The notes below the pieces were generated by a model. The model was given only the letters and a program-made list of their open reading frames with translations. It was not told where the DNA came from and did no database searches. The translations under genes were made by a program, and so were the position numbers. DNA of 64,000 nt from Janthinobacterium sp. B9-8 (lineage in GTDB: Bacteria > Pseudomonadota > Gammaproteobacteria > Burkholderiales > Chitinibacteraceae), in NCBI RefSeq assembly GCF_000969645.2, contig NZ_CP014222.1, forward strand, positions 2,545,740 to 2,609,739, read 5' to 3'. Positions 26,822 through 36,265 of the stretch are shown piece after piece. The stretch's first letter is position 1, and each line of letters opens with the position of its first letter.

Positions 26822-26858
26822 AAAAAACGCCCCATGAGAAATCTTGTGGCGTTTTTTT
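26822..26858 (+). terminator. Terminator-like hairpin in the thrC-27047 gap
   Basis: AAAAAACGCC pairs with GGCGTTTTTT around a long, poorly structured loop. It could end transcription from thrC or from a lost gene. The rest of 26742-27046 holds a repeat copy (26888-26948, CTTGAACCACGGAGG) and the A+T-rich upstream region of the next gene. Confidence 0.5.
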
Positions 26859-27046
26859 ATTGCTCAGATTTGCTCATCGTTTGATGGAGCAAAACCCACA
26901 CTTGAACCACGGAGGGCACTGAGAACAGTTTCACGGAGAAAAACGAGGGATTAATGACGTCAATCCTCATTTAAACCTTTCAAAAAATTAAAGTATTAGA
27001 AAATATTGCCGATAGTTATTAAAACATATAAGTAAGGCTATCTGGT

Positions 27047-28762
27047 ATGAGTATGTCTATCCATCGCAACACACCTACCCAATCAAATGTCATCGACTTT
27101 ATTGCGCAGGAAAACAAAAAATTCAAGCCGCAAGTGGAGGCACTCAATGCAACCAACACCTCGCCCTCTACCGTGGTAAAACTGCATCAAACCAAAGACA
27201 AAAACCTGACGTATGAAAATATCAAGCAGGAAAGCATAACGACTTGGGGCAATTTACCGCTGGATACTATCAGCCTACAGCTCTCGCAAAATTTAACAGC
27301 CAATACCGCACCCGATCGATTAAATGGGCTTGGAGAAGCGGCACTTAATTACTTTGAATCGGGCAAAGATAATTACAATCAATCGCTGATTAACTTCTCT
27401 ACCCCAAGAGCAATCAAGGGCAATCCCGACACCCATGCCACTTATACTAAGCTGGTACAAGATCGATTAGAGGGCGCGCCCACCGATCAAGTCACTTTAA
27501 GCCTGCAAACCAAATCAGGAACAAAAGTTGATTTGCAAATTAATAGCTTGGTTAATGAAAAGGTGAACTACGACAAAGATAATTGGGTCATAGCCAATGG
27601 ATTATCGATTGATATCAAAGCCAGCGCAGAATTAAGCCAAGAAGAGCGTGATGCACTGGTCAAGCTTGCATCCGGCTTAGAAAACGCGATTCAAGGCTTA
27701 AATTTAGAAAAACCACAAACGGATATTGCAGGGCTTTTACAATTTGATCCTGATGTATTTGAATCAATCGATCTGAAAGCAAAATTTAACGACCCTGCCA
27801 ATAGCCCGTTTGTTTTTGAATTTAAAGCAGATAAGAATCAACGGCATTTAAATGTCGAGCTAGCTAAAAACCTACAAAAAGACAAAGTAGGTGGCAAATT
27901 TGAAATTGATGTTGATCTAAAAAATCCTGAGCTGATGGCGGGCGAGGCGCAAAAGAAAAAATCAATGGACAATTATCTAAAGCAAGTAGATCAAGCGGCA
28001 AAGAGAGGCAATAATAAAGAAGATGTGATTGATATCTTTAAACAATCTTTCGCCAGCGCGCACCAGCTTTACCCTAAGGCACAGTTTGCTGAAGTTAAAA
28101 CAGATAAAAAACCGACTGATACGCTGATTACAGCGACAAAACTAAGTGAAAAATTAGCGGACCAAGATTTGGCTGCATTAAGTGGCATGGCTGATTTTAA
28201 AGTCAAACTCAATATCGAAGGAAAAACAAATCCAATGCGCATTGCTGAAGTAGAGTTTTTAAATTATCAAATGTCACAAGAAACAAGAATAATTGGCAAA
28301 GAAAACAGGCAGATTAGCCAATTACAGAAAACAGATTTAAGTGCCCGTTTTCATACTCAAATTGATTCAGACAAGCCCGTTCAGCTCACCGATAAAAAAG
28401 CTTCACAAAACTACGACCTTTATCAGATCCAAGATCATGCAGAAAGCCTAGTAACCCTAAAGTACGATAAAGATCGTATTATCAAGGCGAATATAGAAAA
28501 ATCAGCCGATCAATCGACTCATTTTGAAAGATATTTATTAGGTAAACAAACCAAAGACAAAAAAACCAACCATAACCAAACTGCAAGCAATGATTTATTG
28601 CCGCTCATAAAGTCGCTCATCAAAGATCAAGCTTCCACCGGCTCTATATATCGTCAACAAATACTACTTCAGTTAAATAAAAATATCGGCTTAGAAACAA
28701 ACCCAGATCGATTAAAAAAAGAAAGAGAATTAGAACCTAATTTAATATTTTCTAGCATCTAA
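27047..28762 (+). CDS. Uncharacterised hydrophilic protein (571 residues)
   Basis: No signal peptide, membrane segment or family I recognise. It is rich in Lys, Asn, Gln and Asp and has no cysteine. The central part (about 160-235) alternates beta-like stretches with a helix (LSQEERDALVKLASGLENAIQGL). A further beta-rich segment spans about 245-300. The C-terminal ~90 residues are strongly basic. Codon use is more A+T-rich than in neighbours. It stands alone in a repeat-dense 3-kb zone, which suggests acquisition by transfer (inference). Its rather extended, amphipathic make-up would suit a secreted or surface-assembly substrate, but no export signal is visible. Confidence 0.7.
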   Translation: MSMSIHRNTPTQSNVIDFIAQENKKFKPQVEALNATNTSPSTVVKLHQTKDKNLTYENIKQESITTWGNLPLDTISLQLSQNLTANTAPDRLNGLGEAALNYFESGKDNYNQSLINFSTPRAIKGNPDTHATYTKLVQDRLEGAPTDQVTLSLQTKSGTKVDLQINSLVNEKVNYDKDNWVIANGLSIDIKASAELSQEERDALVKLASGLENAIQGLNLEKPQTDIAGLLQFDPDVFESIDLKAKFNDPANSPFVFEFKADKNQRHLNVELAKNLQKDKVGGKFEIDVDLKNPELMAGEAQKKKSMDNYLKQVDQAAKRGNNKEDVIDIFKQSFASAHQLYPKAQFAEVKTDKKPTDTLITATKLSEKLADQDLAALSGMADFKVKLNIEGKTNPMRIAEVEFLNYQMSQETRIIGKENRQISQLQKTDLSARFHTQIDSDKPVQLTDKKASQNYDLYQIQDHAESLVTLKYDKDRIIKANIEKSADQSTHFERYLLGKQTKDKKTNHNQTASNDLLPLIKSLIKDQASTGSIYRQQILLQLNKNIGLETNPDRLKKERELEPNLIFSSI

Positions 28763-28857
28763 CTTTTAAAAAACCAAGAATTTGCTCATGACTCACTTTA
28801 CGTTTCCGATAAGTACTTTGGCATAACATGCCTACACTCTTCAATCATACGTTTTTC

Positions 28858-28913
28858 TTAGGGTGTGAGCGCAAAGGGCTGGTGCGCAAGAAAAGCGCTT
28901 GCAAACCCTAAGA
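28858..28913. repeat. Hairpin repeat (CTTAGGGT..ACCCTAAG)
   Basis: The ends CTTAGGGT and ACCCTAAG pair, with inner GCGCAA and TTGCGC-like arms. It resembles the GTAGGGTGTGCAAG repeats near 10299 and 26211. Non-coding. Confidence 0.6.
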
Positions 28914-29030
28914 GTTCACACGCCTTTGCATTTAAAAATGCCTGATAATTTATGCCGAACTACATACAAGCACTCGGGAGTGACGTAACGGGAATCCAAG
29001 CAATCCTATCAAGGTAAGTTAAACAATATT

Positions 29031-29091
29031 CGTAGGGCGGGTGAAACCCGCGAGCAATACCCAAAAATTCGCGGGTTTCACCCGCCCTACG
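29031..29091. repeat. REP-like inverted pair (GTAGGGCGGGTGAAACCCGC)
   Basis: CGTAGGGCGGGTGAAACCCG at 29031-29050 and its inverted copy CGGGTTTCACCCGCCCTACG ending at 29091 form a near-perfect long stem around about 20 bp. The single unit recurs at 24458, 40031, 49863, 55281 and 56341 with changes in the central bases. Confidence 0.85.
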
Positions 29092-29129
29092 ATAATTCAA
29101 TGCTTGTGCGGCAGCAGCTAGCTCAGCAT

Positions 29130-29212
29130 GTAGGTTGGGCATGCTTTATCTGCCCAACAAATTACGGAACATAACTAAATGTTGGGCTGATAAAGCGCTA
29201 GCCCAACCTACG
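29130..29212. repeat. Inverted pair of a GTAGGTTGGGC repeat
   Basis: GTAGGTTGGGC at the left is matched by GCCCAACCTAC at the right, and CTTTATCTGCCCAACA pairs with TGTTGGGCTGATAAAG-like sequence inside. A distinct repeat type lying 40 bp from the preceding one. Non-coding. Together with 28858 and 29031 it fills most of the 557-bp gap 28763-29319. Confidence 0.75.
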
Positions 29213-29265
29213 TTCATTTCTCTGTTTTCTTGCACAACCAACCGCTATCAATATGGCGCACAATA

Positions 29266-29300
29266 AAAAAAGCCCGGCAAATCAATTGCCGGGCTTTTTT
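29266..29300 (-). terminator. Intrinsic terminator of the sugar ABC operon
   Basis: A 15-bp perfect stem (AAAAAAGCCCGGCAA / TTGCCGGGCTTTTTT) around ATCAA, 20 bases after the stop of the minus-strand ATPase gene. Could also stop transcription from the left. Confidence 0.93.
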
Positions 29301-29319
29301 GCGTATCCAATTTAAAGGA

Positions 29320-30420
29320 TTAAACGCGTTTTAGTGCAATACCCTGTGCATCAAACAAGAGGCAATTCTTTTCCGGGAATACCACATGGATATTGTCGCC
29401 AAATTTAATCACATCTGATTCAGCAGGCAATTTCATGCAAAGAATTTCACTGATGCCTTTCACCTGGATATACGCCAATACGATATCACCCAGATGCTCA
29501 ACCAGATCAACACGGGCAGGCACAGAGTTCACTGCATCGGCCGCGGCCAATTGCATATGCTCAGGGCGAATACCAATGGTGACTTTGTCGCCCACTTTGC
29601 AAGACGAAGCATCTACTGCAGCACGGATCTGAATGCCATCTGGCAAGCGAACGTGGGCAGAGCCTTTTTCAATGGCCACCAGATCGGCTTCCAGCAAGTT
29701 CATTTTAGGCGAGCCTAAGAAGCCTGCTACGAAGAGATTCGATGGGTTTTCATACATTTCTAGCGGCGAGCCAACCTGCTGAATCACACCGGCGTTAAAC
29801 ACTACGATACGATCGGCCAGTGTCATCGCTTCTACCTGATCATGTGTTACATAGATCATGGTGGTTTTGAGTTCTTGGTGCAGCTTGGATAGCTCAACGC
29901 GCATTTGCAGGCGCAGGGAAGCATCCAGGTTAGACAAAGGCTCGTCAAACAAGAAAACCTTTGGATTACGCACAATCGAGCGGCCAATGGCCACACGCTG
30001 ACGCTGGCCGCCAGACAAGGCTTTTGGCTTGCGATCTAATAAATGGGTCATTTGCAAGACTTCGGCGGCGCCTTTTACACGCTGATCGATTTCTGCCTTA
30101 GATGTACCGGCCAGCTTCAGTGCAAACGCCATATTGTCGTACACGCTCATATGCGGGTAGAGGGCGTAAGACTGGAACACCATGGCGATACCGCGCTTAG
30201 ACGCGTGCAAATCATTGGCAACCACATTGCCAATTCTGAGCTCACCTTCGGTGATGTCTTCCAGACCTGCAATCATGCGCAGCAAAGTGGATTTACCACA
30301 GCCTGAAGGGCCAACGAAAACCACAAACTCGCCATCTTTGATTTCTAGATCCACACCCTTAATCACACAAACATCTTTGGTGTAGTTTTTCTTAATTTTA
30401 CTTAGCGTAACCGAAGCCAT
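29320..30420 (-). CDS. Sugar ABC transporter ATP-binding protein (UgpC/MsmK type)
   Basis: A 366-residue ATPase energising carbohydrate import. Walker A GPSGCGKSTLL (about 38-48), Q-loop VFQSYALYPHMSV, signature LSGGQRQRVAIGR (about 136), Walker B VFLFDEPLSNLDA and H-loop TMIYVTHDQ are all intact. A C-terminal MalK-like regulatory/OB domain extends past residue 235. The start at 30420 has AAGGA 7 bases upstream; a longer in-frame version adds 23 residues without support. Last gene of a minus-strand operon with two permeases and two binding proteins. Confidence 0.94.
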   Translation of the reverse strand: MASVTLSKIKKNYTKDVCVIKGVDLEIKDGEFVVFVGPSGCGKSTLLRMIAGLEDITEGELRIGNVVANDLHASKRGIAMVFQSYALYPHMSVYDNMAFALKLAGTSKAEIDQRVKGAAEVLQMTHLLDRKPKALSGGQRQRVAIGRSIVRNPKVFLFDEPLSNLDASLRLQMRVELSKLHQELKTTMIYVTHDQVEAMTLADRIVVFNAGVIQQVGSPLEMYENPSNLFVAGFLGSPKMNLLEADLVAIEKGSAHVRLPDGIQIRAAVDASSCKVGDKVTIGIRPEHMQLAAADAVNSVPARVDLVEHLGDIVLAYIQVKGISEILCMKLPAESDVIKFGDNIHVVFPEKNCLLFDAQGIALKRV

Positions 30421-30501
30421 ATCTCGATTCCTTGCAAACTTGTCTAAATGGGGTAGCAAATACCCGCCGAAAATGCCCCGTGGGGGCAACAGGCCTATCG
30501 A

Positions 30502-31341
30502 TTACTTCACCGCGCCATCCATGCCGCCGATAAAGAAACGCTGGGTAAAGGCAAAGAAGATCAATACGGGAATAACAGTCATCACAATCGCCGCCATCAC
30601 CATGCTGTATGAGGTTGCAAATGGCCCGGTCAGGTCATTAAACACCCCTACTGCCAAAGGCAATTTATCGCGTGTTGAAATCACAATTGAAGGCCAGAGG
30701 TAATCATTCCAGGCATTCACCAGCGAGAAAATCCCCAGTGCCGCAATGGATGGACCAGATACAGGCACCATCACACGCCATAGAATTTGCATCTCGGTTG
30801 CGCCATCAACCCGTGCAGCATCGACCAGATCTTGTGGCACAGCTTCAAACGCCTGCTTCATCAGGAAGATACCAAAGGCTGCAGCAAAGTTAGGCACAAT
30901 CACGCCCAGATGGGTATCTAGCAGGCCCAAGTGCTTCAGGGTAATAAAGTTAGGAATAATGGCCACTTCAGATGGCAACATCATTGTGGCAAGAATCGCC
31001 ACGAAAATAAAATTACGCCCCGGAAAACGCAAACGCGCCAATGGGTAGCCTGCCAAAATAGAAATAAACACCACGCCAATAATGCTTTCAATGGTAATCA
31101 GCGTTGAGTTTTTCATGTAAACCATAAATGGCATTTCATCAAATACACGCTTAAACCACATCAAGCTCAGATCTGTAGGCCAGAAAGAGCGAGGGAAAAG
31201 CCAGGTATTTGACGGATCCGCCGATAAGGCCACCGACAATGCCCATAAAAAAGGGAAGGTAGTGAAAATCGCAAAGGCGACCAGACCCGCATACTGCCCG
31301 GTCAGCGTCAAAGCGGTTTGTAGTTGTTTACCCATAGCCAT
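30502..31341 (-). CDS. Sugar ABC transporter permease (MalG/UgpE type)
   Basis: A 279-residue inner-membrane protein with six hydrophobic segments. The EAA loop sequence EAVPQDLVDAARVDGATEMQILWRVMVP is typical for CUT1-family permeases and contacts the ATPase. It is the second permease, 18 bp after the MalF-like gene and 81 bp before the ATPase gene on the same strand. Confidence 0.93.
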   Translation of the reverse strand: MAMGKQLQTALTLTGQYAGLVAFAIFTTFPFLWALSVALSADPSNTWLFPRSFWPTDLSLMWFKRVFDEMPFMVYMKNSTLITIESIIGVVFISILAGYPLARLRFPGRNFIFVAILATMMLPSEVAIIPNFITLKHLGLLDTHLGVIVPNFAAAFGIFLMKQAFEAVPQDLVDAARVDGATEMQILWRVMVPVSGPSIAALGIFSLVNAWNDYLWPSIVISTRDKLPLAVGVFNDLTGPFATSYSMVMAAIVMTVIPVLIFFAFTQRFFIGGMDGAVK

Positions 31342-31359
31342 GATTTCTTAATCCTCGTG

Positions 31360-32235
31360 TTATTTCTTTTCGCCCAGGAAGCGAAATTGAATGGCCGCAA
31401 GAATCATGCAGAAGAAGGTTACAACAAGACCAGCCGCCGCAGCACGACCGAAGTTGTAATTGCGAAATGCCTGATCGTAAACGTAGAACAGGGAGGTATA
31501 CGTATCAGCCTGGCCCTTGGTTAAGATAATCACTTCCTGGAAAGTCTTTAAGGCAGCAATGGTCGACATCAGCGTACAGAGCAGGATCGTCGGCTTAACC
31601 ATCGGCACAGTGATTTTCCAGAAACGCTGGAATACATTGGCACCATCTAAAATAGCGGCTTCTTCAACTTCTTTTGGAATCGCTTGCAGGCCTGCAAGGT
31701 ATAAAACCATAAACCAGCCAATCCCTTTCCAGAAGGTAAACAGCATCACACCATAAAGAGCGATATCAGGATTACCCAGCCAATCGACCTGGCCTTCAGA
31801 TCCTTGAGGGATCACATGAATCATTTGCAAAAACCACGTCAGAATACCGTCGTACTTATATACGTTAATCCAGACCACACCTGCAATAGAAACAGCGGTA
31901 ATCACGGGGATATAAAACGCGGCACGAAAGAATGTCATCCCTGGCAATTTGTTATTCACCAGTTTTGCAACTAATAACGCTGCAACTTGAATCACCGGCA
32001 CAATCAAAAGATAAAGTAATGAATTTTTGAGTGCTTGATGAAAAAGCTCTTCTTCATAAATATATTTAAAATGCGCAAAGTTATTCCAGGTAGCAACACC
32101 ATCTGAAATACTGTAGTCATTAAACGCTAAATATGCGTTATAACCTACTGGCCAAAAGGTAAATATACCCATCAGAATAAGGGCAGGCGCCAGAAATAAA
32201 TAGGCAATGCCTGTATAGCTGCTGGAGTTTTTCAC
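31360..32235 (-). CDS. Sugar ABC transporter permease (MalF/UgpA type)
   Basis: A 291-residue CUT1 permease with six membrane segments. The EAA loop (AIPKEVEEAAILDGANVFQRF, about 198-218) and the following KITVPMVKPTILL are standard. It forms the heterodimeric channel with the MalG-like permease. It starts 94 bp downstream of the second binding-protein gene. Confidence 0.93.
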   Translation of the reverse strand: MKNSSSYTGIAYLFLAPALILMGIFTFWPVGYNAYLAFNDYSISDGVATWNNFAHFKYIYEEELFHQALKNSLLYLLIVPVIQVAALLVAKLVNNKLPGMTFFRAAFYIPVITAVSIAGVVWINVYKYDGILTWFLQMIHVIPQGSEGQVDWLGNPDIALYGVMLFTFWKGIGWFMVLYLAGLQAIPKEVEEAAILDGANVFQRFWKITVPMVKPTILLCTLMSTIAALKTFQEVIILTKGQADTYTSLFYVYDQAFRNYNFGRAAAAGLVVTFFCMILAAIQFRFLGEKK

Positions 32236-32329
32236 GGCGCTACTCGACTGTAATGATAATATTCGGGAAAAAACGGAATTACCTATTAGATAACTCCGTT
32301 CATTAGAACATAAAACGGCTAATTATTTT

Positions 32330-33574
32330 TTACTTCTTTAGCTTTTCGTTCCATGCTGCTGCTGCTGTATTCAATGCATCTTTTACAGATTTACGACCTT
32401 CAACTGCGCTTTGAATTTCTTCTTGCAGTTTCTTAATCATCACTGTTTCGTCTGGCAATGTACCTGGAGTTAATGTCAGGGTACGTGCATTGTCCATCGA
32501 TTTAGCCGCTACAGCGCGAGCACGGTCAACAACGTCTGCGCTCTTAGCACCAGACTGGAAGTATGGATCCAGATTGGCTTTCTTAGTCGAAGGCATGGTT
32601 GATTCAGTGGCTTTAGAGAACGCAAGTTGTTGTTCGTCGTTCGTCAGGAAGATGCCCAGCTTGGCTGCAGCAGCAGGATCTTTTGTGCCCTTAGGAATAA
32701 CGAAATCCATCATCCATGAACCCAGATTCAGCTTACCTGCATCCAATGGGAATGGCGCAACTTCAGTCTTGTCGTAGATGGCTTTAGCGTCTGTTTCTGT
32801 ACGCTTCAGGCCTTGAGCGGCTGTCGTCATCATGGCAATCTTGCCGCTGTTATATGCAGCGATTTCTTGCTCAAATGCCATTTTGAATACATCTTTAGGC
32901 ATAACACCGGCTTTGTACAGATCAGCAAAAGTCTGAACAAAAGCAATATGCTTAGGCGAGTTAAATACAGCCTTGCCATCGGTTACAACTGGCAAGCCAG
33001 CGTAGTAAAAGAAGCCAACCATATCGCTCATTTTAGGAGCGAAAGCAGCCTGGCCTGTTTTTGCTTTAATTTGCTTACCCATTGCCACAAATTCAGCAAA
33101 AGTCTTAGGCGCTGCTTTAATACCGGCTTTAGCAAAGATGTCTTTGTTATAAGCAATAATTTGTGTGGAGTTATACCAAGGGAAGGCAAACATCTGGCCT
33201 TTCACTTGTACATCTTTCACTGCATTAGTCGAATAGGCGGCTTTAGCAGCACCCAAGTATTGATCGATAGGCAAGATGAGGCCTTGCGCAGCAAACTCAT
33301 GCACCCAAGGCACATTAAAGTTAACCAGTGCAGGTGGATTGCCAGCAGCAATCGAAGCAGTCAGCTTAGGCTGAATCTGATCCCAGTTCATATCAACCCA
33401 TTTCGCTTTCAGGCCTGGGTTGGTTTCATTGAACTTAGCTGTTGCTTGTTCAAAGTAGGTATTGAACTTTGGTTGCAAGTTCATCGTCCAGAATTCTAAT
33501 TCTGTATCAGCAGCTTGTGCATTAACACCAGCAAACAACGCCGCACCAACGATTAACATTTTTTTCAGCTTCAT
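32330..33574 (-). CDS. Extracellular sugar-binding protein, paralogue 2
   Basis: A 414-residue periplasmic solute-binding protein of cluster 1 (MalE/UgpB-like). It has a Sec signal peptide (cleavage after VNAQA, about residue 22). The mature part contains AFPWYNSTQIIAYNKDIFAKAG and ends NTAAAAWNEKLKK. It is clearly paralogous to the adjacent 33753-35015 protein: shared YNKDLFAKAGIK, KDVFKM.FE..IAAY and NDxxQLAFxKA blocks at matching positions. Having two binding proteins suggests two related ligands for one permease pair (inference). Confidence 0.92.
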   Translation of the reverse strand: MKLKKMLIVGAALFAGVNAQAADTELEFWTMNLQPKFNTYFEQATAKFNETNPGLKAKWVDMNWDQIQPKLTASIAAGNPPALVNFNVPWVHEFAAQGLILPIDQYLGAAKAAYSTNAVKDVQVKGQMFAFPWYNSTQIIAYNKDIFAKAGIKAAPKTFAEFVAMGKQIKAKTGQAAFAPKMSDMVGFFYYAGLPVVTDGKAVFNSPKHIAFVQTFADLYKAGVMPKDVFKMAFEQEIAAYNSGKIAMMTTAAQGLKRTETDAKAIYDKTEVAPFPLDAGKLNLGSWMMDFVIPKGTKDPAAAAKLGIFLTNDEQQLAFSKATESTMPSTKKANLDPYFQSGAKSADVVDRARAVAAKSMDNARTLTLTPGTLPDETVMIKKLQEEIQSAVEGRKSVKDALNTAAAAWNEKLKK

Positions 33575-33683
33575 CTTGTCTTTCCTCTTGGGTTTTTCGA
33601 CAAATATTATATGGATTTAAATCCACACTTTTATATTACCGCATTAACTAAATTGCTATTCCAATCCAGCTTGCGGTTTTTTT

Positions 33684-33723
33684 ATTCTTCCGGGTAATCC
33701 TATCAGAGATCACCCGGAAGAAT
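33684..33723 (-). other. Stable hairpin between the two binding-protein genes
   Basis: ATTCTTCCGGGT (33684-33695) pairs perfectly with ACCCGGAAGAAT (33712-33723), a 12-bp stem with a 16-base loop. On the transcribed (minus) strand an A-run, not a T-run, follows. This suggests a 3'-end stabilising or processing hairpin for the upstream binding-protein mRNA, as known between malE and malF, more than a terminator. Confidence 0.7.
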
Positions 33724-33752
33724 TTGATTCAAAACAGAATAAAATTAAATCA

Positions 33753-35015
33753 TTATTTCTTTGCAGCAGTAAATTTCTCATTCCAGAATTTAGCTGCGTC
33801 ATCCAATGCGGCTTTCACTGGTTTACGGCCAGTAATTGCTTCTTGAATGGCTTCATTTAATTTCTTATTCATTGCTACATCATCAGGCAAGCCCGTTACA
33901 GTCAGTGTGCGTGAAGCCTTAATATGTGTTGCAGCCACTGCCGTGCCTTTCTCTACCGGGTCTGCTGATTTAGCACCGGCCTGGAAAAAAGCATCGTCCA
34001 GCGATTTATTAGTCGAAGGGAAAGTAGAAGACGCTTTAGCAAAGGCCAGCTGCGCATCATCATTAGTCAGGAATTTACCCAATTTAACTGCGGCATCTAC
34101 ATTCTTAAAGCCTGTTGGTACCGACCACATAAACAGGAAACCACCCAGAGGTGTTTTGCCGCCAGCAATCGGGAAGCCCGCTACGCCAGTGCCTTCATAA
34201 ACCTTTGGTGCATCTGTTTTAGTACGCTTGATGGCGTGCGCGCCATCGGTAAACATGGCTAGTTTTTGTGCACCATAAGCAGCAATGCGCTCTTCAAATT
34301 GCATTTTGAAAACATCTTTCGGGAAAGCACCCGCAGCATATGCGGCTTTAAATTGCTCAATATATTTCACATGCGCTGGGCTATTAAAGACGGCCTTGTT
34401 ATCTTTTACAACGTCCAAGCCTTCATACAAAAACCAGCCGGAAGTATCTTCATCCAGCTTAGGCGCAAAACCACTCACACCTGTTTTTGCTTTAATTTGA
34501 GTGGCTACTTTCAATAAATCGCCAAATGTTTTTGGCTCTTCTTTAATGCCCGCTTTAGCAAACAAATCTTTGTTATAAAACAGCACGCCTGTCACTTGGT
34601 ACCAAGGCATGCCGTAAATTTGCTTATCGCCCACATAGGTTGCATCTTGCATCGCACCAGCGGTGTAAACATTTTTAAAACCAGCAACTTGCTTAGTAAT
34701 CGGCTGAATCATTTTTGACTGTGCAAATTGATCCATCCAAGGCTTAGGCAAGTTCACAAGACCGGGCACATTGCCGCTGGCTACCGCAGTAATCACTTTT
34801 TGCTGGAAAGCATCCCAACCCACATCAACCCATACCGCTTCTACTTCGCTTTGCGAAGCATTGAACTTGGTGGTGAGCTCTTTCATGGTTGCATCGTACT
34901 TTGGCGAAAGGCTGTTAGACCAATATTCCACCTTTACTTTTTCTGCAGCTAAAGCACTCATGGTTGTTGCAGAAAAAACTGCAGCAGATACGGCCAAAAT
35001 GAATTTCAATTTCAT
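33753..35015 (-). CDS. Extracellular sugar-binding protein, paralogue 1
   Basis: A 420-residue periplasmic binding protein with a signal peptide (ends SALAAEK). Conserved blocks are YGMPWYQVTGVLFYNKDLF, PKDVFKMQFEERIAAYG and FLTNDDAQLAFAKAS. It is the first transporter gene of the minus-strand operon, and a large excess of its product over the membrane parts would be expected. It shares an architecture with the next gene. The ligand is not determinable from sequence; GlcNAc or chitooligosaccharide is inferred from the linked kinase and GntR regulator. Confidence 0.92.
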   Translation of the reverse strand: MKLKFILAVSAAVFSATTMSALAAEKVKVEYWSNSLSPKYDATMKELTTKFNASQSEVEAVWVDVGWDAFQQKVITAVASGNVPGLVNLPKPWMDQFAQSKMIQPITKQVAGFKNVYTAGAMQDATYVGDKQIYGMPWYQVTGVLFYNKDLFAKAGIKEEPKTFGDLLKVATQIKAKTGVSGFAPKLDEDTSGWFLYEGLDVVKDNKAVFNSPAHVKYIEQFKAAYAAGAFPKDVFKMQFEERIAAYGAQKLAMFTDGAHAIKRTKTDAPKVYEGTGVAGFPIAGGKTPLGGFLFMWSVPTGFKNVDAAVKLGKFLTNDDAQLAFAKASSTFPSTNKSLDDAFFQAGAKSADPVEKGTAVAATHIKASRTLTVTGLPDDVAMNKKLNEAIQEAITGRKPVKAALDDAAKFWNEKFTAAKK

Positions 35016-35503
35016 TACTGCATCTCCAAAGTAGATCGTTTCGCTAGCTCAAAAGGCAGGCGCGGTAACCATCGTTAAAAATGACGCTTTACGTCAATTT
35101 ATCTATAAAAAAGCCAATACCATTTGAAAATACGCCTCTGTAAAGAGGCCAATCCTTTTAGCCTATGCCCTCTCTGCATCTACCCACCTAATCGCTAAAG
35201 TGGTATCAACGAACGCATGAGCAAATCACCGAAAAGTGGCTTTAAACAAGGATTTTGCGAAGTTTATCATCTATAAATCGCTTCAAACTGGACTTAGCGT
35301 TTTTACTTACGCGGACTCAGATTACAACAAATTAACAAGATGGTGAATAGCCAAAGCAAAGGGTAGATGGCATAAGGAGCAGACAGACGGGGGATAGGGG
35401 AAATGGCCCACAAAAACAAAATGTAGGCAACAACAAACAATTTATAATTTCGACTACAAAAAAAAGTGCGCATTGTGAAAATTTACTAATAGTTAACAAC
35501 AAC
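35016..35503. other. 488-bp regulatory gap upstream of the sugar ABC operon
   Basis: No gene is seen. It should contain the promoter of the minus-strand binding-protein gene. A small hairpin GCCTCT-GTAA-AGAGGC lies at 35134-35149, and the half-sites AATACCATTT (35117-35126) and GTGGTATCAA (35211-35220) resemble halves of the TGGTAATACCA palindrome near the kinase gene. No complete operator was found here. Confidence 0.45.
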
Positions 35504-36244
35504 TTACTTATTAAGCTCCACTACAAAATCGTAGTAATCATTGCGAAAATACGAATGAGTGAGCTCAATTGCCGTGCCGTTTTCCAAATATCCAACGCGC
35601 GTTAAATGCAGCATAGCGTCCCCTGGTGCCACATCAACTAAATCAGAAATGGCTTGAGTGGCATTGATTGCGGCAATGTTTTGTATCGCACGTACAACAG
35701 ACAAGCGAGCGTTGCGCATATATTCATACAAGGAATCGCCCACTGCATTGGGGTCGGGCACAAAGGTAAATGGCAGAGTGGTTTCTTCTAATGCCATCAC
35801 CACATCATTAGCCATTCGCACGCGTTGTAAGCGGCTGACACGGCTGCTTGATGCCAGATTTAACTTAAGCTGCTCTTCTGCATTAGGCAGCACAACTTCA
35901 CGCTTTAACCAGCGCGAACCGGGTGTAAAGCCGCGTTGCTTAAGCATTTCAGACAAATTAGTCAGCTTATTCAGCGGCTGCTCTAATTTAGGGGTGATAT
36001 AAGTGCCCGCTCCGTGCCGCCTCACAATCAAGCCGTCAGCCAGCAGAATATCCAGCGCTTTTCTTGCTGTAACCCTTGAAACCCCAAGGATTTCGCACAA
36101 ATTGCGCTCTGAGGGCAAAGGCTCATCAGCCAGCCAAAAGCCGGCATGAATCGCAGCGGCCAGCTTATGACCCAGCTGTAAATAAAGAGGCGTAGCGCTA
36201 TCTGCATCAGGCCGTAGTACGAGTAGTTTTTGTTGCGGCAGCAT
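35504..36244 (-). CDS. GntR/HutC-family regulator, NagR-like
   Basis: A 246-residue repressor with an N-terminal GntR winged helix (about 10-80; LPSERNLCEILGVSRVTARKALDILLADGLIVRRHGAGTYI) and a C-terminal UTRA ligand domain (about 95-246; LTRVGYLENGTAIELTHSYFRNDYYDFVVEL). HutC-type proteins with this layout often bind phosphorylated amino sugars (NagR/YvoA). AGAGG precedes the start. It is 21 bp from the kinase gene, in one unit. Predicted to control this sugar locus. Confidence 0.88.
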   Translation of the reverse strand: MLPQQKLLVLRPDADSATPLYLQLGHKLAAAIHAGFWLADEPLPSERNLCEILGVSRVTARKALDILLADGLIVRRHGAGTYITPKLEQPLNKLTNLSEMLKQRGFTPGSRWLKREVVLPNAEEQLKLNLASSSRVSRLQRVRMANDVVMALEETTLPFTFVPDPNAVGDSLYEYMRNARLSVVRAIQNIAAINATQAISDLVDVAPGDAMLHLTRVGYLENGTAIELTHSYFRNDYYDFVVELNK

Positions 36245-36265
36245 TATCGCCTCTTATTAGTTAGA

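Noticed and set aside
32813..33499. Long open frame (228 codons) antisense to the second sugar-binding protein
   Set aside because: The opposite strand encodes a complete binding protein with a signal peptide and family motifs; the antisense frame has none.
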